This document shows, one piece after another, positions 1-12,429 of a stretch of DNA of 64,000 bases. Under the pieces are notes generated by a model, which saw nothing but the letters and a program-made list of their open reading frames with translations, did no database searches and was not told the DNA's origin. The translations under genes and the position numbers were made by a program. The stretch covers positions 52,745 to 116,744 of the forward strand of contig RHPI01001442.1 of the NCBI GenBank assembly GCA_009103225.1, read 5' to 3'. Source of the DNA: Chlorokybus atmophyticus. Lineage: Eukaryota; Streptophyta; Chlorokybophyceae; Chlorokybales; Chlorokybaceae. Numbering within the stretch: the stretch's first letter is position 1; every line of letters starts with the position of its first letter.

Positions 1-420
1 TATATATGTGTCTAGGTGTATTTGCCACCCAGCAGCGCTCAGCAAATGACGACGCTGGCGCGGACGGGCGTCGACCGTCGGCCCGGGGTGAGCGCCGACG
101 GCGCGGCGCTCGGTTAACCGAGGGCGGCCGCTCGGCCGTTGGGGCGCCGGCCTCGCGCGCGGCTGCCGGCCTTTCCCGCCGGTCGGGCCCGCGGGGGCCA
201 CGCGGGCCGTCTCTGCGGCCTCCTGGCGACGGTGCGGGCTTCCGACTCCGTTTTGGCTTGGCCAGCGCTCGGGTGAAATTACGCTTTTGTGAGTTACGCC
301 CTGTGTGGGTTACGTCACTTACGCCCCGCTGGATTTTTGGTGTGTCAGTAAGGTCACTGGGCCAGCAAGCAAAGCCGCCACGACTCCATGCATCATGCAT
401 GAATCATGCAGCATGATGCA
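1..420. other. GC-rich segment, no recognised gene
   Basis: The first ~250 bases are far richer in G+C than the rest of the window and then change abruptly to AT-rich DNA. A plus-strand frame stays open (6-416), but its Arg/Gly/Pro/Ala-rich translation looks like a by-product of GC-rich DNA and matches no family I recognise. Near 276-337 the string TTACG recurs several times. It could be the edge of a gene outside the window, a promoter island or a repeat; I cannot tell which. Confidence 0.3.
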
Positions 421-2130
421 TGGTGTTCAACACTGTTGAATCAACAGCGAAATCCGCTTTAACTCCCCTTCATTATGGTTGCCTCATGCATTACTGATGT
501 ACAGATATAAATTGTGATTAAAGTTTGATGCATGCAATAGTAATACACGTACGTATGATCATGCAATATGCAGCTTGTTTAGGTATTTGATATTTTTCTT
601 TTGTCTGTTGTTTAATATATAAAAAGAATTACGACTTGTATTGGATGCGCATTTACACACATATGCATTTCAATTTTGTTTATTACAAAACGTCAATTGT
701 TGTGAATAAATCGCATGTTGTTTTTCAACAAAATGTGCAATTTACCACTCAAGTTATGTGTTGAAACATTACAGTCAACAATAGCATAGCATTCTTATAC
801 ATTTTTATACACCTGAAAAAGTTAAATTGGATTACATGACCATGTAGTACACGTGACACCTTAAGATAACACTCAAAGATCTGATTGTGTATAGTGTAGC
901 TATTTTACGATTGTACCATCAGTTTGTTATTATAATACAAGCAGCAAAGTCAACATAGTTCTTATTATTAGCAATTGCATATGCGATTGCATCGGCGTAT
1001 ACAAATGCAAAATGTGCAACATAATTATGTTTTTGCACTATCACAAGTATTGATGACTATTATCATTTCAAGTTGATACTTTCAACTTAATCATGATTTT
1101 GCATGGATATTTAAAGAGAAAACACATGACGTTATATGATATAACTCACAAAAAGGAAAGGCTAGCACTGATGGCAACGCATGGCGTGTGTGCGAAACCA
1201 CACGTGTAGCCTAGGAGTTTTGTATGTGAGAGCATGATAACAATGGTGTGCTGAGTTCATGTATACCGGATATGCTGCCAGCAGTTGTAGACATGCATAA
1301 CATCACTCACAGCACGTCAAACATCATGCAAGCAAGTATGTCGCGAGTGCGGTGTGACTGGCATGCGCTTGGCTCGCCTTGCAGCTGTACACTACAGTTT
1401 TTGCATATACAGTTAAACCGCAAAGAGTGCATGACGTTGGTGCCCCTAGTAAAACCCCATTGAGAATATGCACTTAACGTGGATATGTACGTCTAACGAG
1501 TGGCTGTTGCCCGTGGTTTGGCCTTCGGTGTTAGTGAATTTTACGCACTAATTGCATTTCAACGGTAATATTTGCTGCTGTATGCGCTTAGCGAATGTGC
1601 ACTTACAGCGGCTAGACTGTATGTCATTACGTATCTACTCTTATATTGTGCAAACAACCACTAACTTGCACATCCTTGCATAATGCGCCTGCACAGGGCC
1701 TACCAGGTCCTCATGCAACGCAAATCAGGCAAGCTAGGAGGAATTTGCTTGAGTTGCCCAAGTTGCCTGCTTAGTTCAACCAGACCAAATCGACACTTGT
1801 CATCTATGCAGAACTCAGTGTTACCAACAACAGTCCACGGTGGTCTGTTGCTGTGGAACCCACAGCGCTGTTGCGCCACCGCGACAAGCACGACAGCTGC
1901 AAAAGCAGGCTCAATGCACCACTGAACAGTGCACTTCAGCATACCGCCGATATGCGCATTGCACTGTTCCATGACAACTACCGGCGGTATGCGCAGTTGC
2001 TACTGAAATCAGTGCATGTGTGTAATACCGCCCTAAGTCACCACTTACACAACAAGACAGTCAGCACCCGATGCACAACATCATGAATGTAATCTACAAA
2101 TATCTAGGACCTAACCAATCTGATCACCTA
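421..2130. other. AT-rich spacer, no gene seen
   Basis: The stretch from about 420 to 1200 is strongly AT-rich, with stops in all frames. From 1250 to 2100 composition returns to the window average, but only short open frames occur, with no recognisable protein signature. One segment (1268-1309) is nearly identical to 8449-8490 and is listed as a repeat. Confidence 0.6.
1268..1309 (+). repeat. Dispersed repeat G, copy 1
   Basis: These 42 bases match 8449-8490 at about 40 of 42 positions, in the same orientation. Weaker similarity continues for ~25 bases downstream, through a shared CATGCAAGCA. It is a short dispersed repeat of unknown nature, distinct from the ~200-bp family described below. 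Confidence 0.7.
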
Positions 2131-2943
2131 TCACTCAACATTGTAGCCAGTCAGACTACCCCTGCGTCCAACAATCTCGCCAACAACGAATAGAGCATAA
2201 CACTCCGCAGCAAACAGCAGGCCCGTGCCAACCGTCCTCGTGCTAACGTTATCCAAGTCATCCCAGATCTTTTTCACTTGTTTCACCTCTTTCCGCATGG
2301 TCTGATATCGTCCTGGGATGCTGCCCATACCAGAGAACACAAGGTTTACATTTGTATTAAGATGATGAACATCACATGCAAATGTCAAGTGCTCACACTG
2401 GAAGATGACTTGTGTATTTGAATAGGAACTATGGCACTATCACAAGCTCACCAATGTGTTACTTCGTGCTACCCTAATCGTCGCACTATACGTTATGGTG
2501 ATTTAACGTCAACCTTCAATGACCTGGTAAACGCTTATTACAACAGCTAACGCCGTGTTGCTGAAATCAAACTGACCGCCGAACAACAACACATTGCTCA
2601 AGTGCGCACAATAGGTACAGCCAATAATCACGAGAATATTGCGTACAAGCTGAGGGAGAGATGGTGTAACTTCGTTTGAGTAGCCAGCGTATACAAGGCG
2701 TGATAGCAAAACATCAGCAAAGACATACCTTGCAAGTCGAGTGTACAGTAATTGCTTAGACAGCTCGGCGCATTTTTCTGGGCTGGGGTCCTTGACAATG
2801 TACTGCTTGTTGTTCTCAAGTAGACTTTTGTAGGCGGCCTCCACGTGCGTGCCAGCAAACCCGCCTGCCTTGCGCAGCGGTGCCGTTGCGCTCGACAACA
2901 ACTTCTGCGCAGAAGTAGCAACAGCCTTCGCAGCCCCTGCCAT
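2131..2943 (-). CDS. Mitochondrial ATP synthase subunit g
   Basis: Two exons (2943-2729, 2320-2131) encode 134 residues. Subunit g is a small membrane subunit of the F1Fo ATP synthase that helps dimerise the complex in the inner mitochondrial membrane. The fold family is visible in NNKQYIVKDPSPEKC, LSKQLLYTRLASIPGRYQ and the C-terminal GEIVGRRGSLTGY, which follow the plant subunit g pattern (KQYIQEP, KQLLYTRLASIPGRYE, GEI.GRGFTFTGYY). The intron (2728-2321) begins GTATGT and ends CAG. It splits the Ser codon in LASIPGRY, and only the spliced form restores that motif. The N-terminus is Ala/Ser/Lys-rich, consistent with mitochondrial import. The gene is divergent from eS19. Length agrees with plant homologues (~120-130 residues). 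Confidence 0.9.
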
Positions 2944-3340
2944 GCCGCCCTCCTACTGATCCCAGGCCGCCGCCGTTGCCACCGCTGTCACCGCGCCCAG
3001 CACATTGGGGCTTTACTTTTAGGGTTACCGATGCCAGCTTTGTTCAGCGGATATCATGCTCCTTATTGATAGACGCACCTGTCGAAGCGATATCTGCATT
3101 CTGATCGGACGGGTACGATTGCGTTTGGCTTCGCCGCCATTAGGGTTGGTGCCGATGCACACTGCGGCTGCAACGAAAAACCAGCAGCAGGGCATATCTT
3201 AAGCGGAGGCCAAGGCGGCGGAGTAAACCCTACACGAGCCCTCTTTGAAGCCGGAGGACGCCGCCGCCGCCGCTGCCGGCGCCGCGGAGGGCGAGGAGGA
3301 GGAGGGTGTTTGAGGACCTTTGGCTCATATCTTGCCCAGT
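2944..3340. promoter_or_regulatory. Divergent promoter with telo-box-like motifs
   Basis: This ~400-bp spacer separates the start codons of ATP synthase subunit g (-) and eS19 (+). It contains AACCCTAAAA (reverse strand, 3017-3026), AACCCTAAT (reverse strand, 3139-3147) and AAACCCTAC (forward, 3225-3233). These resemble the telo-box AAACCCTA, known from promoters of plant ribosomal-protein and other translation genes. The eS19-proximal part is GC-rich with a GCC-repeat run near 3255-3300. Regulatory function is inferred from position and motif only. Confidence 0.5.
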
Positions 3341-4524
3341 ATGGCGGCGAGGACTGTTAAGGATGTACAGTCGCACGACTTCGTGACGGCGTACGCGGCC
3401 CACCTCAAGCGCACCGGCAAGCTTGAGGTGCCTGCCTGGGTCGACATTGTTAAGACTGGGTCATTCAAGGAGCTGGCGCCCTATGATCCCGATTGGTACT
3501 ACATTCGTGCTGGTAAGTGCAGCACGCCGTGTGCAAGTTAAGCGTTCTCGCATTGCTCTACATAAGTTCCACGATGGCGCTCGTAACATGCTACGTAGTT
3601 GGGAGGCCTTGGTATCGTGTTCTGACTGTCAAGCAGATTATAAAATGTTAACATGGGCTGAGTTTAATCCCGCTGTGCATTTGGCACAGCGCTTTTCCAG
3701 CAGTTAGCCAATTTTGGAGTGACTACGTTACATGACGGCGTTAGGTGCACATCTTTTACTCTCGTGGTGCTAGTGCGCCGTAGGTACGTTTTCTGCCTCC
3801 TATCAGCTAGCGCTGGAACCGTTTCGTGTAGCCTTGGGTGACCGAGAGCTTGCAAATTGTCCACTAAGGCTGTGCATTAGGGCTATGCCTCCAAGGCTTG
3901 CTTCGTTATGCACATTGGTCAGCTCCGCATAACTTGGTTGACAGCTTGTAGCTGCTGGCCATAGCTCATGTTACCTTTATTGTTGGTCTGCGCTCAGTAC
4001 GCATCACATTGCGCATCCTTGCTGCATTGGGGCAGTTGGCAATCATGCCACCCTCTTAGACGTTGATTAACATTGTGTTTCCTACGTCTATCAGCTTCCA
4101 TGGCGCGCCGCATCTACCTCAGGGGCGGCATTGGGGTTGGTGCCTTCAGGAAGATTTACGGTGGCCGTAAGAACAATGGAGTGATGCCACATCACTTTGC
4201 TAAGAGCAGTGGCTCTATTGCGCGGCAGTAAGTGTTCATGCTGCAACGGGGTAGCCTCTTGCACAGTTGGCGTCTGGCGAGCGTTTCATGCTAGTGTTGT
4301 GACATCATCTGTGCCTTTGCCAGTATACTCAAGCAGCTGGAGACGCTGAAGATCGTGGAGAAGGAACCCAAGGGGTAGGAAAATATGTCCATTTATCTTG
4401 TTACCAGTATGGTATTGCAGTGCTGACAAGCATGTTCTGTGGCAGTGGGCGCCGCATCACCGCGGATGGCCAGCGAGATCTTGACCGCATTGCTGGACGT
4501 GTTGGAGAGCCTGCATCTGCTTGA
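3341..4524 (+). CDS. RPS19: 40S ribosomal protein eS19
   Basis: Four exons (3341-3512, 4095-4227, 4324-4374, 4446-4524) give 144 residues, the normal eS19 length. eS19 is a component of the small ribosomal subunit head and is needed for 18S rRNA maturation. Family signatures run in order: [67 protein letters not shown]-like [10 protein letters not shown], then [19 protein letters not shown] and [11 protein letters not shown]. Splice sites are GT-AG. The third donor (GTAGGA) is weak, but the GGRR motif fixes it. The start MAARTVKD follows the conserved eukaryotic N-terminus. An in-frame TTG upstream at 3320 is not used as start because the family begins at this Met. Confidence 0.97.
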
Positions 4525-5109
4525 TTGTGTATTTGCTTACCTGCTGGAATTAAGTGGTTATGCGCAACTTTTGTGGTCACTGCCTGGTGCGATGGGTGAA
4601 TGTCGCCTTGCCAGTAGCGCGTCAAGGCATGTATGCAGTATGTTTGTCACAGAGCATCTGCACTGGCTGGGTTGCATTTGTAATTTGGCGGCAAGGCTCT
4701 TATATATAGCCCATCAAACTGTGTGAGGTCAATGTTGATATTCTGAAAGTGTGCCTGCAGTCAATTGGAGGATGTACGTTAGGATTGCGCACTGACTTAA
4801 GCTTTCCAGAATGTGTCTTAATGCCGATGGAACAGTGTCAGTGCCTGTGCTACCCATATGCTGCGAAACTTGTATATATTGCTAGGGTCGGGTGCCCTAA
4901 AAGTCAGCTATTTTTAGCATGTGCATGGCTGGTGTCAATGGCATTCAACGCAGCTCCTATTTCATTATATAATGGATCTCATTAACGTTTTCAACATGCG
5001 AACACAGCAAACCACTGCGTGTACATCAGCATATACGTGGTTTGCAGCTTCCATCTTTCACGACTCGTACACACACGCACGCAGGCATGAACACATAGCC
5101 GCGGCGCAG

Positions 5110-5304
5110 GTGATCGCTGGACACCATGCATGCTGGTCGGACTAATGGGGTAAGGGCTTAGCGTGTTACGTAGAGTAGGCAGACCAGTGGTGAACTGCTA
5201 GTGTAGGGTGTAAGCGTGGTATGCCCATTCCTGCATGTTGTGTTGATGTGCTGTTGCTTTTTCACACTTTGCATGTGACTAATCCAGCATACAATCTTTT
5301 GTAC
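5110..5304 (+). repeat. Dispersed ~200-bp repeat, copy A
   Basis: The unit begins like a splice donor (GCAG then GTGATC) and carries CATGCATGCTGG, GACTAATGGGG and CAGTGGTGAA. It ends with an acceptor-like CCAG followed by CATACAATCTTTTGTAC. The same order of elements appears in copies B-F. All copies seen lie on the plus strand. Confidence 0.6.
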
Positions 5305-5377
5305 TCTGCACGTTTGTGCTGTGTTGCTGCTGTGCAACCTGACTACGTGAGCCTGACGCTGCTCCTGCCTACCGCAG
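5288..5377 (+). CDS. Exon-like ORF ending PDYVSLTLLLPTA
   Basis: This open stretch lies between an AG acceptor (5286-5287) and a GTGAT donor (5378). It is phase 1 on both sides and encodes a peptide ending QPDYVSLTLLLPTA. A similar ending, RPSYVGLTLLLVPST, precedes the same type of donor at 8126, which suggests a duplicated coding exon. No protein family is recognised. It could equally be a shared repeat edge that happens to be open. Confidence 0.25.
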
Positions 5378-5603
5378 GTGATATTTGTATATATTGAGGG
5401 TGACAACATGGGCAGCCCAGCAACGGCAAATGTGGAACGAGACAGGAGAAATGGGCGCAGACATAAAGGAGTGGTGGGGGAAGAGAGGAGGTGTGGGGGG
5501 AGAAAGGAGAGTGGGAGGGAGAGAGTGGGTTGCGCTGCACTACACTGCATGTCACCGCTGCCTGCACATTAACGTCCCACTGACTGCAACAAGTGTTGCA
5601 CAG

Positions 5604-5825
5604 GTAATTACTTGACTAAACAGCATGCATGCATGACTGACGGGGGTGGTGAGTAGGTAGATAAGCGCTAGGCGTAGGAATGAGGCAGTGACTGCAGTGT
5701 ATATAGCCCAGTAGTTGTGTATGTATGATTGCATGTGTGGTTTGAGTGCAATGTCACATGATATGTGCATGCCATGTGTATGGTTGCCTTGCATGCATGA
5801 CATCCCCGTTGCATCTTGTGAATAC
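5604..5825 (+). repeat. Dispersed ~200-bp repeat, copy B
   Basis: CACAG precedes GTAATTACTTG, followed by GCATGCATGCATGACTGACG and, near the middle, ATAGCCCAGTAGTTG. The right end (GCATCTTGTGAATACATACA) is a degenerate form of the ATCTTTTGTACACAC terminus and runs into a short ATAC microsatellite. A purine-rich tract lies ~100 bp upstream, as for copy D. Confidence 0.5.
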
Positions 5826-6019
5826 ATACATACATACATACATAGGGGATGAATCATATTGCACACATGCAGTCCGTGCACACTCATGTCATGCAAGAAG
5901 CAAGCACAGTTGTATTTACATTACACACGAGGCCATCACACTATGCTATGCTAAGACCCTATGTGCCATGCAGTGCCGAGGGTGTATGATCGAAGCAGGC
6001 AGCAGCAAGCAATCACCTG

Positions 6020-6222
6020 TTGCGCAGTTGCGCAGTGCATGCATGACTAACGGGGTAGCCAAGTAGTAGTAGCTTAATGTGTTAGAAGTACTTAGCCCGG
6101 TGGTGAAATAGCACTGCAACTGCTGCTGCTGACTGTTGGCATGCGGTGTGTGCATGACAATGTGCATGTCGGATGCTTATCACCCCATGCATACGGTCTT
6201 ATCAGCATTCCATCTTTTGTAC
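6020..6222 (+). repeat. Dispersed ~200-bp repeat, copy C
   Basis: This copy has the clearest core: GCATGCATGACTAACGGGG, then TAGCCCGGTGGTGAAATAG. Its right end is ATCAG followed by CATTCCATCTTTTGTACACAC. The left GTRAT edge seen in other copies is not recognisable here. Confidence 0.6.
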
Positions 6223-6440
6223 ACACGAGCGCCAGGTCCACGCGCACTGTCGCTAGTGCAATTGTGGGGGATGTCGGTGGTGATTAGTACCCAGCCTGGC
6301 ACGAGCGCCGCAGCCGCAATACATACATCGCTTCATTACCACCGACGACTGCCAACCGGCTACATGCCGCTGGCAGACTCGCAAGCAACTGTTCAAACGT
6401 CTCTTCTCAACCCCGCGCGCCCGTCACAATGTGTTTCGCA
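6206..6440 (+). CDS. Exon-like ORF after repeat C
   Basis: A plus-strand open frame follows the acceptor-like AG at 6204-6205. It starts FHLLYTRAPGPRALSLVQLW and continues through PLADSQATVQTSLLNPARPS. The peptide looks like real coding sequence rather than low complexity, but no family is recognised. Phase 1 at the left edge would match the phase-1 donors of the neighbouring exon-like units. Confidence 0.25.
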
Positions 6441-6796
6441 TTTGTCTGATAAGCTGTGCCACATAGTATGGTACTGCATGTGTCATGCATGGCAAAGTAC
6501 TGCATTGTTCTTTGCCAGTCATGCACTTTCACATCATACTAGCACATTCCACCTATCGCCATGCAAGTGATTGCCGTACTCGGTGTCTTGCCAACTTCAT
6601 TGGCCACGCTGTCGCGCACATGGATTAGCACTTGTAAGGTTTGCATGATGTTGAGGCAATAACAGTGCAGTGACTGCACGAAAGCAACATTACAACTCAC
6701 AGACCGACCAAACCCACGAGTCCGTTGCAACACAGTGCAAGGTAGCGTTAGCAGCAAGGAGCAGCAGGCAACGCAATACCAGACAATAGCAACATC

Positions 6797-6912
6797 GGCA
6801 AAGAGAGTACAGCGGATGTGCTGGGCCTCCTCAATCCAATGGCAGCAACAGCAGCATCACGGAAGGAACAGGGGCTTACCTACACACAAGAAAAACGCCG
6901 CAGTGAGCAGGT
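6797..6912 (+). CDS. Exon-like ORF, unknown
   Basis: The frame reads ADVLGLLNPMAATAASRKEQ and then GLTYTQEKRRSEQ before a possible donor after CAG at about 6910. It has a balanced composition unlike the surrounding TG-rich DNA. Neither a start nor a partner exon could be fixed. No homology is recognised. Confidence 0.2.
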
Positions 6913-8125
6913 TGCCAACGGGGGCAAGTTCACACTGCGGCCATTTTCGTGCTTGTACTGCATGCATGTAGCGCGCAAGACCACTACAGCAGCGGCAGCG
7001 GCCGCCATAGCCGCTTCACTCGCACTGCACAACACAGCACTCCCCTCCGCCTCATCTCCAAACCCCTGCTTGCTGTTGCTGTTGCTGCCGACTTCAAGAA
7101 GCCTACGGCCTGACCCGACGCATGTGCACACATGTCTGTTCCACACCCTTCTGCCCTTGTTCAACAACAACCCACCCGCCGGTGTACCACATGATCACTT
7201 GCATTTTCTGTACACACTGCACACACTAAGCTATGGCACATAGGCTTGCATCGCCCTGTTGTAGTAGAGTTGCCGCTCCCCTGCCTGGCTGTGTTAACTG
7301 TGGATTGTTGCTGTGTGATGTGTGTGTAATCTTGTGCACCTTGCTTGTGATTGGGAAGCCTATGCATGTGAACATTATGCACACTCGGTCGCAGGCGGTC
7401 TCAAAGTTGTGTCTTGTGGTTTGGTGCGTGGTCACTAGATCCGGTCATCAACCACGCATATCCCCCATGCGCAACGATAGCAACGTCAGTTCTCTCTCTA
7501 TATTTCTAAACGCAATGCCATGCCCTAGCGGCGTATGTCCATTCCTAGCAGTACAATGATAGCATATACCTTTTATACACCCTTATCTGCACATGCATGT
7601 GTCGTGCTTGTTGCACACAGCATTTGCATCTTCTGTACACACAAAAAATGCAAATGATGGTGGAGTGCACCACCACACCCGATGCACGGGGAGCAAGCTG
7701 CCTGAAAAACCAAGCTTGCCCATGCCAGATGCATCAACACCCAACCCCACCACCCAACCCCACTACTTATACCTAACCGGCAGCAACGATACAACGCTGC
7801 AACACCACTATGCAGTGCAGTCTTGCACTGCGCACCGGCTGTGACGTGACACAGAGGGAGCCAGAGCAGGAGGGACCCTGCCTCACACAGAGCGGCAAGG
7901 GTTACAACACAAGCATGTGAAGGCGAAGGCAGACGTGGGATGACTGAGTGGGCGTGGGAGGAGGGAGAGGGGGCGTGACAGGAGAGGAGAGAGACAGGGG
8001 AGGAGGAGGGAAGAGAGAAAGAGAGGGGAGAAGGGGAGCGCATTTGCACGCTGCATTGTCCTGCTGTAACGCTGCTCTGCGTCCATCCTACGTTGGCCTG
8101 ACACTATTGCTGGTGCCGTCTACAG

Positions 8126-8335
8126 GTGATTGGGCATACACACATGCATGCATGACTAGCGAGGCAGCCAAGGAATTGTAGTAAGTGAAGAAGTACATAA
8201 CTTTAACCCGGTGGTGAAATGGTATTGTGACTGCCACTGACTGTTTGCATGCTTGGTATACGGCACAACATGCATGACTGATGCTTGTGACACTATGCAT
8301 GCAATCCTACGAGCACATCATGTATTGTATATCAT
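8126..8335 (+). repeat. Dispersed ~200-bp repeat, copy D
   Basis: TACAG precedes GTGATTGGGC, then CATGCATGCATGACTAGCGA and TTAACCCGGTGGTGAAATGG. The right end is weak. About 80 bp upstream (8045-8125) is an exon-like stretch ending RPSYVGLTLLLVPST, similar to that of 5288-5377, preceded by a ~100-bp purine tract. An inverted match to the core (CCCCGTTAGACATGCAT) occurs at 8584-8600. Confidence 0.55.
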
Positions 8336-8448
8336 ACACGCCTACACCAGTTCACATTATTATGGCCTACACAAGCAGATGTCAGTTACTCAACTGACAG
8401 CGAACTAAGGTGGCAGATACCTCATCCCATCCCACACCTTGTCGTACA

Positions 8449-8490
8449 GGATATGCTGCCAGTAGTTGTAGACATGCATCACATCACTCA
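8449..8490 (+). repeat. Dispersed repeat G, copy 2
   Basis: Partner of 1268-1309, with about 40 of 42 identical bases in the same orientation. Similarity extends weakly to the right. Confidence 0.7.
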
Positions 8491-8656
8491 TGCCAAACAG
8501 CATGCAAGCACACTGTAACACAACCACCAGGCTATACACACTGTTTGTTTAAACCTCACTACACTACACTAGTCTAGACCTCCCCGTTAGACATGCATTC
8601 ATGCGTATGAGTAGTGCATTACCTGCCCACATGGGCTCTGTTAGTTGGCGTTGACA

Positions 8657-8827
8657 ATGGCAGCTACAGCAGCAAGGATGACGACTCCCTCCCGCCTGCT
8701 CTCCCTTCCCGCCACCAGCTCAGCTCTGCGCAGCAGCTGCCGCTGCATCGTCTCTTGTTACCCTAACCCTCGCAGTGCAGTGCCAATGTCAGCACTGCAC
8801 CGCGCAGGGCCTCTACGTGGCATTTAG
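8657..8827 (+). CDS. Small ORF with transit-peptide-like composition
   Basis: An ATG at 8657 opens a 56-codon frame rich in Ala, Ser, Arg and Leu (MAATAARMTTPSRLLSLPAT and on), resembling an organelle-targeting leader. It contains the ACCCTAACCCT stretch near 8761. No continuing exon was found before the FabG 3' end at 9491. It may be the first exon of an unrecognised gene, or chance. Confidence 0.2.
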   Translation: MAATAARMTTPSRLLSLPATSSALRSSCRCIVSCYPNPRSAVPMSALHRAGPLRGI

Positions 8828-9383
8828 GCAGGTGGTCGGTGGGGTTGCTGTGCGCAACACGCCCTGCTCGCTGCGCAGTATACAACAGAACGGCGAGGGG
8901 ATGTACAAACAATGCGCAGCAGTATGTGTCAAGGTGGGGGGAACGGGAACGCCAGCACCTACCGTGGTACATTGGTTGTGGCTGTGGGTGGAGTATACTG
9001 TAGTGATGTGACGATTACCAACAACAAAGAAATTAGCTTATTTTTCCCTGGGTAGATAAAGAGGTCAGGTGTTATTGTGAGAGGCAGCTGACAGACTACC
9101 TCAACAGCATATGTCAGCATAGGTAGAGACCAAGGCAACCTTCAGGTTCATGCTACGTCGAGCACGCCGCCAAGGGGTAATGAGAAGCAAAGTGTTCGAT
9201 GCTTGCTTGGCACGCTGTGGAGAACACTACATGTCATCTTAGCCACCCCAGAAGAGCAGAACTGGTGATACGCAACTACGTAAAATGTATATCCACGACT
9301 AGCTAAGAGCTGTGTTGGCATTGCTGTCAGCAACAGAAGCCACACAGCTGGCATGTAAAGCTTGGTACGAGTGGGATGCGTCA

Positions 9384-11962
<2,579 letters not shown>

Positions 11963-12429
11963 CCTGCCCAGCGACCTCGCCAACAACGCCACAACGACCA
12001 CGACGCTTACTCACACCACCACCACCAACAACAACAACAACAACACGGCCACTGACGCCGCCGCCGCCCACAATGCCACTGCTAGTTGACGCCCTCACTT
12101 CCGTTCAAGCTCGCTGTGACGCCCGAGACTAAGTGGTTGTTTGTCAATGCTGCAGTGCATTAAACTGCAGGCCGCCGGAACCGACCGATCGCTTAGCTCA
12201 AGGACAACTGACCGTCAGCTTCCACCATCCGGAAATTGATTGCCTCGTCAGCTTTTGGCTGGCAGGATTGATCTCCACCCGCCATTTCGCTTGTGTCTGA
12301 ACTCATGTGATGCTGTTGCGGCTGCTATTTGCGGGCACCGTGCAAGCGCTGTGGCAAGAATATACCGTCTGTCGCCTACGTGCCACTGTGGCAGCAGCAG
12401 TGTAGTGGTATGCGGCGGCGGCGGCGGGC
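11963..12429. promoter_or_regulatory. Divergent promoter region FabG / TRIC-like
   Basis: This is ~470 bp between the two start codons. The FabG-proximal part holds (CAACAA)-type and CAC-rich low complexity, near 12013-12046. No TATA box or named element could be assigned with confidence. Confidence 0.4.

Larger units (their letters stand above)
4525..8644. other. Repeat-rich region with exon-like fragments
   Basis: No gene could be assembled in these 4 kb. The sequence is full of TGCATG/GCATGC words and contains copies A-D of a ~200-bp dispersed repeat, each described separately. Two purine-rich tracts lie at about 5430-5530 and 7945-8040. Several exon-like open stretches with plausible splice edges exist: 5288-5377, 6206 to about 6440, about 6797-6912 and 8045-8125. 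They may be exons of an unrecognised plus-strand gene, or degraded duplicates. Confidence 0.5.

Noticed and set aside
6038-6110. Repeat core as a tRNA-derived SINE
   Set aside because: TAGCCCGGTGG resembles a pol III A box, but no B box or 3' A/T tail was seen in any copy.
8143-8605. A 450-bp element with terminal inverted repeats (copy D core and 8584-8600)
   Set aside because: The inverted match is short and the other copies lack a right-hand partner, so a MITE with these ends is not supported.
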